Assembly (NCBI GenBank): GCA_002450755.1
Contig: DKAI01000221.1
Location: 1 to 15,929 of the forward strand
Length of the DNA: 15,929 nt
Direction: 5' to 3'
Origin: Deltaproteobacteria bacterium UBA6930
GTDB taxonomy: Bacteria; Myxococcota_A; UBA9160; UBA6930
A model generated the notes under the pieces. That model was not told the DNA's origin. It worked only from the letters and a program-made list of their open reading frames with translations, and did no database searches. Positions 1 through 7,500 of this stretch are shown one piece after another. The stretch's first letter is position 1. The number at the start of each line of letters is the position of its first letter. The translations under genes and the position numbers were made by a program.

Positions 1-1
1 G

Positions 2-358
2 ATTCTTCTCTTTTCGAATGCTGTCCTGATCTCAGCATGCTTCTCGATGGGATTTGGGCTCTCTCTTCTCAACATCATTTGGCCGTATTTAGGAACATGT
101 GCACTTGCGTCAATCGGAATTGCAACTCTCGGAACTCTATTTTCAGGAATGACGGTACGAACTAGCCACCAAGAAATCTTACTTCCTATCCTTCTACTAC
201 CTCTGCTTGTTCCGGTACTGCTTGGTGCGGTGGGTGCTACGACGAGTCTCCTGATTGAACAAGAAACTTCCGAGAAGTCTCTTCGACTTCTAGTCGTTAG
301 CGATGCTGTCTACCTCGTCCTATCTTTTCTAACCTTCGAGTTTGTCCTAGAGGAATAG
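2..358 (+). CDS. ccmB: Heme exporter protein CcmB, 3' part (5' end outside window)
   Basis: This is the C-terminal part of the integral membrane subunit of the CcmAB ABC transporter of System I cytochrome c maturation, which drives release of holo-CcmE from the CcmC-heme complex. The frame is open to the first base of the window, so the gene is cut by the window edge; the internal ATG at 47 is not its start. The visible 118 residues are very hydrophobic, with about three membrane segments. They include a Gly/Thr-rich stretch (IGIATLGTLFSGMTVRTS), a run of Leu/Pro (ILLPILLLPLLVPVLLGAVGA) and a final hydrophobic helix just before the stop, as is usual for CcmB C-termini. The ccmC gene follows after 46 nt. 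The family call rests on this pattern plus the ccmC and ccmD neighbours. ccmA is expected just upstream but is not visible. Confidence 0.88.
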   Translation: MLLFSNAVLISACFSMGFGLSLLNIIWPYLGTCALASIGIATLGTLFSGMTVRTSHQEILLPILLLPLLVPVLLGAVGATTSLLIEQETSEKSLRLLVVSDAVYLVLSFLTFEFVLEE

Positions 359-404
359 AGTAACCTTATATGACGACCAACCGACGAAAAGGTAAATTTC
401 TGGC

Positions 405-1061
405 ATGATGTGGTTTCGTACAACTGGCTGGCTGTCAGCACTACTCGTCCCGGTCTACCTCTTCTCCGTATCTCAAGCGCCGATAGATGCGACACAAGGA
501 GTTGCCCAAAAAATCCTTTACGTACATGTTCCCTGCGCATTCGCAGCCTACCTGGGCTTTCTTTTGACGGCGATCTTTGGAGCCTTTTACCTAGCTACGA
601 ACAAAAGACACCACGATCACATGGCAGCTGCCGCAGCCGAAGTGGGAGTTTTGTTTTGCGGACTCGTCATAGTGAGCGGCCCAATATGGGCGAAGGCTAC
701 CTGGGGACATTGGTGGTCTTGGGACCTGAGGCTCACGTTAACCTTGCTGCTTTTCCTAATTTACGTGGCCTACCTGCTTCTCCGAGAGTTTACGGGCGAT
801 AGCGAGCGTGCCGCACGTTTTTCGGCGGTTTACGGAATAGCGGGATTGTTCGTGATTCCCATCAATTACTTTGCGATAGACCTCGCGGGGGGGCGAACAA
901 TGCATCCAGAGAACCTTAAAGGAGATAGCTTGGGCTCGGGAATGACCCTCCCATTTCTTCTAGGGGTAGCCACAGCTTTTTCTGTCTTTTTCTACCTCTG
1001 GGCGAAGAGAGTCTCGCTAAGAGTCGCTCACGCTCGGCTAGAGGCCAGAAAACGATCGTGA
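405..1061 (+). CDS. ccmC: Cytochrome c maturation protein CcmC (heme handling, WWD family)
   Basis: CcmC is a six-helix inner-membrane protein that binds heme at its periplasmic face and passes it to the chaperone CcmE. The 218-residue protein shows the tryptophan-rich WWD signature WGHWWSWDLRL at residues 100-110. Two histidines sit where the axial heme ligands are expected: H41 in YVHVP and H167 in TMHPE. Hydrophobic segments lie near residues 8-24, 47-64, 80-96, 108-126, 140-158 and 182-200, matching the six expected helices. The length is a little under the 240-250 residues usual for the family. The start is ATG at 405, with a second in-frame ATG at 408. The only purine-rich SD-like stretch (AAAAGG, 387-392) is about 12 nt upstream, which is rather far. 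A 12-codon reading frame (370-408) ends with its TGA overlapping this ATG and might couple translation. The stop overlaps the next gene's GTG. Confidence 0.95.
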   Translation: MMWFRTTGWLSALLVPVYLFSVSQAPIDATQGVAQKILYVHVPCAFAAYLGFLLTAIFGAFYLATNKRHHDHMAAAAAEVGVLFCGLVIVSGPIWAKATWGHWWSWDLRLTLTLLLFLIYVAYLLLREFTGDSERAARFSAVYGIAGLFVIPINYFAIDLAGGRTMHPENLKGDSLGSGMTLPFLLGVATAFSVFFYLWAKRVSLRVAHARLEARKRS

Positions 1062-1210
1062 TCTACGTAATTGCCACATATGTGTTGGTTTTGGGCTCAC
1101 TCAGCTTATATTCCTGGTCACTAAACAAGAGGGTTGCTGATTTGACCCGCCGCCTCGGCGTCAACCAGACCAAAAGTGAGATCGCGGTTGACAACCCGAA
1201 GCCTTCATGA
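1058..1210 (+). CDS. ccmD: CcmD-like small heme exporter subunit
   Basis: This 50-codon gene begins with GTG at 1058-1060 and overlaps the ccmC stop TGA at 1059-1061 (a GTGA overlap), which suggests translational coupling. The protein has an N-terminal hydrophobic helix from about residues 2 to 20 (VIYVIATYVLVLGSLSLYSW). A basic stretch, NKRVADLTRRL, follows, and then a short polar tail. One N-out helix followed by an arginine/lysine-rich, coiled-coil-prone cytoplasmic segment is the usual design of CcmD, which helps release holo-CcmE from the CcmABC complex. CcmD sequences are poorly conserved, so the call relies on size, topology and position directly after ccmC rather than on a strict motif. 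ccmE, ccmF, ccmG and ccmH are not found downstream in this window. Confidence 0.8.
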   Translation: MIYVIATYVLVLGSLSLYSWSLNKRVADLTRRLGVNQTKSEIAVDNPKPS

Positions 1211-1507
1211 CTATAAAATTGCAGCAACACCTCGAAGTAGAGCTAGTTTAAATAACCCCCCCTCCCTTTGGAGGGCCATCGTGCACGAGCCGGAGGCCCC
1301 AAAGTGACATGTTCCGTCAACAAATACAAAGACTTAAGATCCATAACGTCTCAAATCAGGCTGTTTCGGACTAAAGAAGCCCCGGTTATCCAGTTGTTAC
1401 CACTCGAGCACGGAGAACCAACTAGATCCCCAGCGGGACTATATTCCCGCGATACCATTCCTCCAAACTGGGTCCGATTGCTTGACCCTCAAAGGCACTA
1501 GAAAACA
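1211..1507 (+). other. Gap between ccmD and the zinc-ribbon gene, possibly structured
   Basis: I see no convincing protein gene here. The one long frame (1268-1501, 77 codons) has no ribosome binding site and an unremarkable composition. The stretch holds several possible RNA stems: 1260-1265 with 1270-1275 (6 bp), 1273-1277 with 1295-1299 (5 bp), 1433-1438 with 1445-1450 (6 bp, loop CTATAT) and 1470-1474 with 1484-1488 (5 bp). In addition 1265-1275 can pair with 1486-1495 over 10 bp with one bulged G, which would close a domain of about 230 nt; that pairing excludes the first small hairpin. I could not match it to tmRNA, RNase P RNA, SRP RNA or 6S RNA. It may be a 5' leader of the next gene, a small RNA, or chance. 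Confidence 0.35.
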
Positions 1508-2005
1508 ATGGCAAGTATGAAACGTGGTGTGGGCTATTGCGAGAACACGGACTGTGAAGATTACGGGAAGGGAGTTTTCCTACTTAATCACGGGGACACC
1601 TTCTACTGTCCCCGCTGTCGTCAACTCGGAAAAGTCGAAAAAGAAAGAGGGTTTTACACCGGAAACTCTGACATCTTTAAAGAAGTTCGTGTCGAGTACA
1701 ATTTCGATCCGATCAACAGTGTATATCGCGAAATCGGAATCGTTAGGGACGAGAGCCTCTGGGGAAGAAACAATGTGTACACTCTGCAGTCGCCTCTCAT
1801 AAAGACTGAAAAACGCGCGCTAAAAGTAGCTGAAGCCATCCTCGCTAATCTCAATCGTTATCGAGGTTTACTTAACGGCGACGAAATTCCTCGTACCACA
1901 GAGATAATTCTCTCTTTTGATGACCCGCTCGATGATTTTCGCGAGAAGGTTCGCCAGCTTGGAAGAGAGCTTGAACAAAGTGGCCTTAGAAATATCGGAA
2001 ACTGA
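1508..2005 (+). CDS. Conserved hypothetical zinc-ribbon protein
   Basis: This 165-residue cytosolic protein is of unknown function. Near its N-terminus it has a C-X4-C / C-X2-C arrangement (C11, C16, C34, C37; YCENTDC and YCPRC) that would form a zinc ribbon, with a short strand-rich segment between the cysteine pairs. The rest is mixed and soluble. It has several aromatic/acidic stretches (VEYNFDPINSVYREIG) and a charged helical C-terminus. There is no signal peptide or membrane helix. The start is ATG at 1508; a second ATG at 1517 is possible, and neither has a clear SD. It stands alone: the gap at 1211-1507 lies upstream, and the convergent NUDIX gene ends 40 nt downstream. Four-cysteine ribbons of this kind can bind nucleic acid or proteins, or serve structurally; nothing here decides which. 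Confidence 0.7.
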   Translation: MASMKRGVGYCENTDCEDYGKGVFLLNHGDTFYCPRCRQLGKVEKERGFYTGNSDIFKEVRVEYNFDPINSVYREIGIVRDESLWGRNNVYTLQSPLIKTEKRALKVAEAILANLNRYRGLLNGDEIPRTTEIILSFDDPLDDFREKVRQLGRELEQSGLRNIGN

Positions 2006-2045
2006 GACAACGAGCACGTCCTAACCCGCGAGGGAACTATATGAA

Positions 2046-2639
2046 TTAGGGCTCGTGCAGAATCGACTCGTCAACGGGGGCCACCCCACCAGCTCTGTCA
2101 CCTGAAACCCTCATGGCCAAGTCAATCCAAATTGCCGCCATTACTACCTTCAGACCTTGAGACTCAATACGGTTCACTTCTTCTTCATAGTTGGCTAGCG
2201 CATCGAGCAGCTCGCTTCTAAACCATGGAAACAGTGTGGAAGGAAGTTCCTGTAACCTAAACCAGGCCAAATGCGGTGTTTCTTCACTTGGCGTCATTAA
2301 ACCGGAATTTACTCGACACCTAAATACCGAGGCCTTGTGAGGTACAAGACCGGTGCGGCGATACGACCCTACTTTTCTTTCAACCGTGACCTCCAGACCC
2401 GTCTCTTCCTTGACCTCGCGAATCAGGGCAGTTTCTTCGGACTCGCCAGGTAGAAGACTTCCACCGGGAAGTTCCCACCCTCTCAAATGCGCACGAAGAG
2501 CAAACAGAATCTTATCCTTTCTAAATATCACTGCATGCACGACTTCTAACCGCCGACTCGATCCGGTCGACAAGCACTCTCGAGCAGTTTCAAAATAGTC
2601 TGGGAATATCCTGAGAATTCGAATCAGGAGAGAATGCAT
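2046..2639 (-). CDS. NUDIX hydrolase
   Basis: NUDIX enzymes hydrolyse nucleoside diphosphates linked to another moiety and need Mg2+ or Mn2+. The 197-residue protein carries a complete Nudix box that matches the consensus exactly: G60-x5-E66-x7-R74-E75-V-x-E78-E79-x-G81-L82. A typical preceding segment, GWELPGGSLLPGE, is also present. About 30 residues precede the first strand (VVHAVIFRKDKILFALR). The C-terminal third is helical and may set substrate specificity or dimerisation; the substrate cannot be told from the sequence. It is the last gene of the minus-strand cluster and starts 6 nt after the hisG stop, with no obvious SD of its own, so it may depend on coupling with hisG. A housekeeping role such as clearing a damaged or toxic nucleotide is possible but not shown. 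Confidence 0.9.
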   Translation of the reverse strand: MHSLLIRILRIFPDYFETARECLSTGSSRRLEVVHAVIFRKDKILFALRAHLRGWELPGGSLLPGESEETALIREVKEETGLEVTVERKVGSYRRTGLVPHKASVFRCRVNSGLMTPSEETPHLAWFRLQELPSTLFPWFRSELLDALANYEEEVNRIESQGLKVVMAAIWIDLAMRVSGDRAGGVAPVDESILHEP

Positions 2640-2645
2640 ACCGGC

Positions 2646-3533
2646 CTACGCGATAATCTTGCTTAGCGGGTATTCAACTATTCCAGTCGCGCCGTTTTCT
2701 ACTAACTTTGGCAACAGATCTCGAACGGCCGATTCTGGTATCACGGTATTAATAGCTATCCAGTCCTGGTTAGTAAGGTTCGAAATCGTAGGTGTACCTA
2801 ATGCTGGCAGAAGAGCTATTAGAACTTCAAGATTTTTCCTGGGCGCATTCATCATCAAACCCACTTGCCCAGACGCCGCGATAGCTCCGCGCAAAAGCAG
2901 AAGCATCCTCTCAATTTTGTCTTCCTTCCATGTGTTGTCTAGCGATGGTCCGTGAGCAATAAATCGAGGCGTACTTTCAATTACGGTTTCTAGAACCCTA
3001 AGATTATTCGCGCGAATACTTGATCCCGTTTCAGAAACGTCCACAATCGCATCTGCCAAGAGCGGTGGCTTGACCTCCGTCGCGCCATAGGAAAATTCCA
3101 CCTCGGCACTCACACCCTTCTCCCTCAGAAATGCGCAGGTTAGCCCAACCGCTTCGGTTGCAATCCTTTTGCCTTCCAGATCCCCGACCTTTTTGAAGGG
3201 AGAACTGTCCTTTACTGCCAAAAGCCAACGTACCGTACGATAATTCGGCCAAGGAGCCTTTAAATCGGCAAGCTCTCGTACGTCAGCATTTGTTTCGCGA
3301 ATCCAGTCAAGCCCTGTGATCCCACAATCAAGCACACCTTGAGCAACATAACGCGCCATCTCTTGTGCGCGGATCAACACACACTCGATCTCATCATCGT
3401 CAATGAGGGGATAGTAGGAACGAGATGGAAACTCGATGTTATAGCCGGCCAGATGAAAAAGCCTTGCGGTCGTATCCTGGAGGCTTCCCTTCGGAAGTCC
3501 CAACCGGATGCGTTTGTTATTCATAACCGACAT
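2646..3533 (-). CDS. hisG: ATP phosphoribosyltransferase, long form (HisG)
   Basis: HisG catalyses the first committed step of histidine synthesis, joining ATP and PRPP to give phosphoribosyl-ATP, and is usually feedback-inhibited by histidine. The 295-residue protein has the N-terminal LGLPKGSLQD segment (11-20), the LDCGITGLDW segment (68-77) and the PRPP-binding signature DVSETGSSIRANNL (165-178). The C-terminal region, about 205-295 (for example GTPTISNLTNQDWIAINTVI and GIVEYPLSKII), is the ACT-like regulatory domain of the long, HisZ-independent form. It should therefore work without HisZ. Start ATG is at 3533; an alternative ATG lies three codons in, and no strong SD supports either. 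It lies 9 nt after hisI and 6 nt before the NUDIX gene, in one apparent transcript. Confidence 0.96.
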   Translation of the reverse strand: MSVMNNKRIRLGLPKGSLQDTTARLFHLAGYNIEFPSRSYYPLIDDDEIECVLIRAQEMARYVAQGVLDCGITGLDWIRETNADVRELADLKAPWPNYRTVRWLLAVKDSSPFKKVGDLEGKRIATEAVGLTCAFLREKGVSAEVEFSYGATEVKPPLLADAIVDVSETGSSIRANNLRVLETVIESTPRFIAHGPSLDNTWKEDKIERMLLLLRGAIAASGQVGLMMNAPRKNLEVLIALLPALGTPTISNLTNQDWIAINTVIPESAVRDLLPKLVENGATGIVEYPLSKIIA

Positions 3534-3542
3534 CCCGCGGAA

Positions 3543-3959
3543 TCATTTACTGTATACCTCTTTAGGATCAAAAACATTTACACCATCATCGCAAAAGCCA
3601 TCCTTATCCAACCTATTAAAAAAGCAACTCCGTTTCCCCGTATGGCATGCTGCACCCCCATGTTGATCGACGCTTAAAATTATCGCATCACCATCGCAAT
3701 CCACGCGAATCTCCCTCACTACCTGAACATTTCCACTTTCTTCACCTTTATGCCATAAGCGCTTACGTGAAGTGCTCCAATAGACGGCCTCACCGGTCTC
3801 TAAAGTCCTACGCAGAGAATCTCTATTCATATAGGCAACCATGAGTACCTCTCCGGTATCTGCATCTTGAGTGATCGCAGTTATCAGACCTCCTCTTTTC
3901 TCAAAGTCCAAAACTGAACCGTTAAGCACGTCATCGATTGTAGAAGCTGCATATTTCAT
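3543..3959 (-). CDS. hisI: Phosphoribosyl-AMP cyclohydrolase (HisI)
   Basis: HisI opens the purine ring of phosphoribosyl-AMP, the third step of histidine synthesis, using Zn2+ and Mg2+. All family blocks are present: VLMVAYMNRDSL, VYWSTSRKRLWHKGEESGN, the Mg-binding DCDGDAI block and the Zn-binding GGAACHTGKRSCFF block. Counting from ATG at 3959 (138 residues), the expected zinc cysteines are C88, C105 and C112 and the acidic metal ligands are D87, D89 and D91. This is a stand-alone cyclohydrolase with no fused HisE domain. An in-frame TTG lies two codons upstream (3963-3965), but ATG is the more likely start; neither has a strong SD. The gene lies 12 nt after plsB and 9 nt before hisG. Confidence 0.95.
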   Translation of the reverse strand: MKYAASTIDDVLNGSVLDFEKRGGLITAITQDADTGEVLMVAYMNRDSLRRTLETGEAVYWSTSRKRLWHKGEESGNVQVVREIRVDCDGDAIILSVDQHGGAACHTGKRSCFFNRLDKDGFCDDGVNVFDPKEVYSK

Positions 3960-3971
3960 GAACAACCGAAT

Positions 3972-6647
3972 CTAACCTTCACTTAGTGCAGCCGCCAGCC
4001 GCTTTTCCAAACTCAACAATTCTACATACCGTTCACCCCGCTCGTAGAACACATCTCTGCCATCTTTCTTGCTGCTAACCAACAGGACTCCTCTCCGTAC
4101 TAAAGAGTCTAACGAGTTTTGAAAGGTGACAGAGCTCCAGGCCTCCTTACTTCTTATTTCACCTAAAATTCCTGATCGCTTGAAGCCCTCTTCACCACGT
4201 TTTTCCAATTCCTCTCGCGACATCCTTCCTTCTGGCATCTCCAAGACAGCTCGAAAGCTCGCTCCGTACGCTTCAAATAAATGGCGAGTCTGAGCGGCGA
4301 GAAACCTCAGATATTCAAGACCTGTTCCACTGGGATTAAGTTGACTGTCTTCTTTCTCAATCGCCCCTACTCGATCAAAGTAATCCAAAAAAGCATCCAC
4401 ATGAAGAGCTAATACTGTGCTGCTCGGTACAAAAAGTTCCAAGTAAAAGACGTCGAGCCATAAACTCAAATTCTCGCGAAGGCTTGATATTGTAGTGCCA
4501 CCAAGAATACTGCACGCCGAAAAACTGGAGGCGGCGATAAAATGGGTAAGGACGTTCCTATACACGCCGAGGACTTTGCGTTTGCTCTCTTCAAAATAAA
4601 AAATCTCACCTCGTAAATCACTAGACTTACCTATCAAGCTCGATCGATGTAAAAATTCTATTGAATCCGAGAATTCTGGACTACTTAAAGTAAGCTCTTT
4701 AGTCATCGGTACATCTTGCAACCTAAGCAAATTAACAATCTTTCGGCCACGTTCGATGAGTTCATCACGAAATAGTCCTCTTTCATTACCTCCTATTAGA
4801 ACAGACGAAATCACAGATGTACCGTTAGCAACCATGGACCAATTAATTCGCTCAACAAGGCTACTAGCAAAAGCGGCAACTGCTGTCCTTTTTTCGCGTT
4901 CGCGCAGAAAATCAGATCCATCAAAAATGAAATTTTCTCTCGATAAATCTGCGGCTGAAATTGGTTCGCCGAAACGCACCTGGACATCTCCAAACCGGTA
5001 TCTCAATAAGCTACGTGCACGTAAAAGGCCAAATACACTTTCTTGTGACTTACTTCCACCTTCGAGTTCATCTAACATAGATTTTTCTTCAACGATTCTG
5101 TCATAGCTAATTCCAACTGGAACAAAAAGAAGTTCTCTTCTTCCACTTTTTACAAAGGCCTCTAAAATCCAAGACAAGACACCTAGCTTCGGAGATAGAC
5201 TTTTGCCTGTACGAGACCTACCCCCCTCAATAAAAAACTCTTGAGTAAATCCTTCATTAACGAGGTAACCCAAGTAAGAACGAAATATGGATTTGTAAAG
5301 ATCTGAATCGAAAGATCTCCTAAGAAAGAACGCTCCAAGACGACGAAAAATAAAGCCGAATGGACCAAAACCCATGTTTTCGCGAGCAGCGATATGAGGA
5401 GGTACGAGATTATTCCGGTAGAAAAGCCACGACAGAATCAAAAAGTCGAAATAGGACCGATGACTCGGGACTAACACTATTGGTTGCTCGCGCGCGTAGT
5501 TTGCTACGCGATCAATTCCAATTGGATTGATCTCAACGAAAAGTTTACGAAATAACCAGCTTACAGCTGTATTGGCAATCGCAAGAAGTGTAGGGTTGAT
5601 GTTGCTCGAAATTTCTCTGAACATTTTCTCGGCTTTTGAACGAACAAGTTGCTCGTCCCCGCCATTTCTCGAGACAAGTTTTAAAATTTCTTCTTTAACA
5701 TCCTCATTGTTTAGAACTATACGTTGAACTTTCTTTCTGGAAATGAGTCTTGGCCCTTCTACCACCCTCTCTTCTGTAGCTAGAAAACGGATAACTTTTC
5801 GACGTAAACGCCTAACTAACTCCGATAGCTTTTCCGTGTCTTGATTTGAACAAAAATTCTCGAGATCAATCGAGTCTCCAACCTTAATTGTCATATCTCT
5901 GTACGCAATTAAAAAGGCTGAAATTTTTGCTAAGTCAGATGGACGATTTACCGTTGAGTTGCGAAAATTCACAAAGCGACGTGCAGGTTGCGGGCCCTTT
6001 CGCCAAAAAAGAGCAATTGGAACAATACTTAAGTTTATACCGCGTTGCTGGCTTCGAACTATTTCGGCGAGAAGTTCTAGCTGTCTTTGCTCTCTTTCAA
6101 TTGTCTTCCTCCTGCTCCGAAGGCGACTTGTAGCGCTAGAAGTTCGGAGAAATAAAAACAGACTTTGTCGCGCTTCGATCAGGCCCCGGAGACGAGAGGA
6201 AGTTGCTTGAGCCGACCGATCACCTTGCTTTAACCAACATTTAATCCCATCTACAAAGGTTCTGTAATAGAAATACCGAATGCCGTTCGCATATTTCGAC
6301 AGTCTGAGACCTTCGCGGAGAAAAAGAAAGTTAAATAGAAAATAATCAAGACGACTCGCATATCGCATGACATAAACCACGCTACCTCGAGTCTCAAGAG
6401 CTCGCAGATTTTTGACAACCTCCTGAGAAATACTGAAGTGTCTAAAATAGCGAGTGGCAAATGCTCGAAAGACCCAGTTGAACCTCACAGTCATCGCTGA
6501 AAGAGGGTCTTCCCGTAAACCTTTAAACGTTGGCTGGTCGGAGGGGGCCACCTGCTCTAGGGAACGATTGTTCAATTCTTCTGAACCTGTCATCGCCAGA
6601 GATGGTGACATGCTGCAGGTAGAGGGGCAAACTCCTTGTGGAGGCAA
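3972..6647 (-). CDS. plsB: Glycerol-3-phosphate acyltransferase, PlsB type
   Basis: PlsB acylates sn-glycerol-3-phosphate at position 1 from acyl-CoA or acyl-ACP to give lysophosphatidic acid, the first step of phospholipid synthesis, at the inner membrane. The 891-residue frame holds all four acyltransferase blocks: the H-x4-D catalytic motif HRSYFD (396-401), GAFFLRR (438-444), FIEGGRSRTGK (472-482) and VPVGISYDR (509-517). It is longer than E. coli PlsB (807 residues). Residues about 88-115 (VVYVMRYASRLDYFLFNFLF) look like a degenerate copy of block I. The start is uncertain. The longest frame begins with TTG at 6645-6647, preceded by GGTGA; ATG codons at 6611 and 6593 are alternatives. 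An AAGGAG lies about 20 nt before the ATG at 6611, too far to be ideal. The GNAT stop is 3 nt upstream and hisI follows after 12-nt spacing. Confidence 0.95.
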   Translation of the reverse strand: MPPQGVCPSTCSMSPSLAMTGSEELNNRSLEQVAPSDQPTFKGLREDPLSAMTVRFNWVFRAFATRYFRHFSISQEVVKNLRALETRGSVVYVMRYASRLDYFLFNFLFLREGLRLSKYANGIRYFYYRTFVDGIKCWLKQGDRSAQATSSRLRGLIEARQSLFLFLRTSSATSRLRSRRKTIEREQRQLELLAEIVRSQQRGINLSIVPIALFWRKGPQPARRFVNFRNSTVNRPSDLAKISAFLIAYRDMTIKVGDSIDLENFCSNQDTEKLSELVRRLRRKVIRFLATEERVVEGPRLISRKKVQRIVLNNEDVKEEILKLVSRNGGDEQLVRSKAEKMFREISSNINPTLLAIANTAVSWLFRKLFVEINPIGIDRVANYAREQPIVLVPSHRSYFDFLILSWLFYRNNLVPPHIAARENMGFGPFGFIFRRLGAFFLRRSFDSDLYKSIFRSYLGYLVNEGFTQEFFIEGGRSRTGKSLSPKLGVLSWILEAFVKSGRRELLFVPVGISYDRIVEEKSMLDELEGGSKSQESVFGLLRARSLLRYRFGDVQVRFGEPISAADLSRENFIFDGSDFLREREKRTAVAAFASSLVERINWSMVANGTSVISSVLIGGNERGLFRDELIERGRKIVNLLRLQDVPMTKELTLSSPEFSDSIEFLHRSSLIGKSSDLRGEIFYFEESKRKVLGVYRNVLTHFIAASSFSACSILGGTTISSLRENLSLWLDVFYLELFVPSSTVLALHVDAFLDYFDRVGAIEKEDSQLNPSGTGLEYLRFLAAQTRHLFEAYGASFRAVLEMPEGRMSREELEKRGEEGFKRSGILGEIRSKEAWSSVTFQNSLDSLVRRGVLLVSSKKDGRDVFYERGERYVELLSLEKRLAAALSEG

Positions 6648-6650
6648 ATC

Positions 6651-7493
6651 TCACCGGAACAAAATTGTACGAAACTGCTCAGTTTCTCGAAATCCAAGCT
6701 TACGATAAAGCTCTTCGGCTGGCTTATTTCCTTGAACAACTGCCAGCTGTACGTGTGAAGCACCCGAAGAAAAGGCGCACCTGCAAAGGTCCGAGACTCC
6801 CGCCGCAGCGAAACCGCTACGACGGCGGGGGCCCGGAGTGTACACCCCCTGAAGGAGCCATCCAGATTCGAGTTGCACATCGGCGTAGCCCACGAAACAA
6901 AGTTCGCCTTCAAAATCTATAACCCGAGCTCTGGGCATGCGAGATGCCACCCATCCACGAAACGCATAAGGATTACCATCAAAAGGGTCACATCGGTCCT
7001 CTTCTTTGAGACTAGATCGAGCGGCGTCAACCAAATCTGGGAGATCCTCCGCACTCGCCGACCGCAGGTGCCCCCCTCTGGGAACTTCATAGGGTCGAAG
7101 ATCACGCCCACTAACGGCATATCCTTGCTCTATTCGATCCAAAACCTTTCGCCGACCGGACGACTCAAGCAGAGGCCACACGCTATCGGCAATAACAAGT
7201 CGAGTCTTCAATAAACCCGACGACACTGCCCCGAGGTGGGGGAGTAATTCTGCTAGAACTGCCTCCGAAATTCCAAATTCCACGGTCACGATTGGTTGCA
7301 GAGCTGCCACTCCAACCAAACGATCCTCATACTCAGCTAGTAACACCTGTACCGCAGGGTCGCCTGTCGAAGGCACTTCTCCTACTTTGGAAGCCGCGTC
7401 AATCAGCAAAAGATTCTCCAGAGGCTTACGCGACAAACGATCCACTACAGAATCTCGATCTCTAGCCTGCATTGGGCGGATATCTAGGTGCAC
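6651..7493 (-). CDS. GNAT-family N-acetyltransferase
   Basis: This is a predicted acetyl-CoA-dependent acyltransferase. The C-terminal part has the GNAT core: LQGVYTPGPRRRSGFAAAG, which corresponds to the acetyl-CoA pyrophosphate-binding loop (R-x-x-G-x-A form), then a helix and strand with VQLAVVQGNKPAEELYRKLGF, the usual Asn and LY.K.GF ending. The N-terminal half (LDIRPMQARDRDSV onward) resembles a second, degenerate GNAT-like domain, as seen in two-domain GNAT proteins. The substrate is unknown. I prefer GTG at 7493 (280 residues), 7 nt after the stop of the biotinyl gene, because it begins right at the conserved start of the fold. A GTG at 7538 would add 15 residues and overlap the previous gene. 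Parts of this gene are visibly richer in G+C than plsB. Confidence 0.8.
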   Translation of the reverse strand: MHLDIRPMQARDRDSVVDRLSRKPLENLLLIDAASKVGEVPSTGDPAVQVLLAEYEDRLVGVAALQPIVTVEFGISEAVLAELLPHLGAVSSGLLKTRLVIADSVWPLLESSGRRKVLDRIEQGYAVSGRDLRPYEVPRGGHLRSASAEDLPDLVDAARSSLKEEDRCDPFDGNPYAFRGWVASRMPRARVIDFEGELCFVGYADVQLESGWLLQGVYTPGPRRRSGFAAAGVSDLCRCAFSSGASHVQLAVVQGNKPAEELYRKLGFRETEQFRTILFR

Positions 7494-7500
7494 GCTCGAC

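Noticed and set aside
410..802. 130-codon reading frame inside ccmC
   Set aside because: It is a shadow in another frame of ccmC, which shows clear family motifs; the shadow protein has no recognisable features.
1268..1501. 77-codon reading frame between ccmD and the zinc-ribbon gene
   Set aside because: It has no ribosome binding site (the upstream bases are C/T-rich), no recognisable domain and an odd composition; the segment is better described as a possibly structured gap.
2006..2045. Terminator between the convergent zinc-ribbon and NUDIX genes
   Set aside because: Only a 5-bp CCTAA/TTAGG pairing with a long loop and a 3-bp inner stem are present, with no T run on either strand.
1282..2058. 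10-nt inverted repeat TGCACGAGCC (1282-1291) and GGCTCGTGCA (2049-2058)
   Set aside because: Over a hundred such 10-nt matches are expected by chance in about 16 kb, and there is no associated structure.
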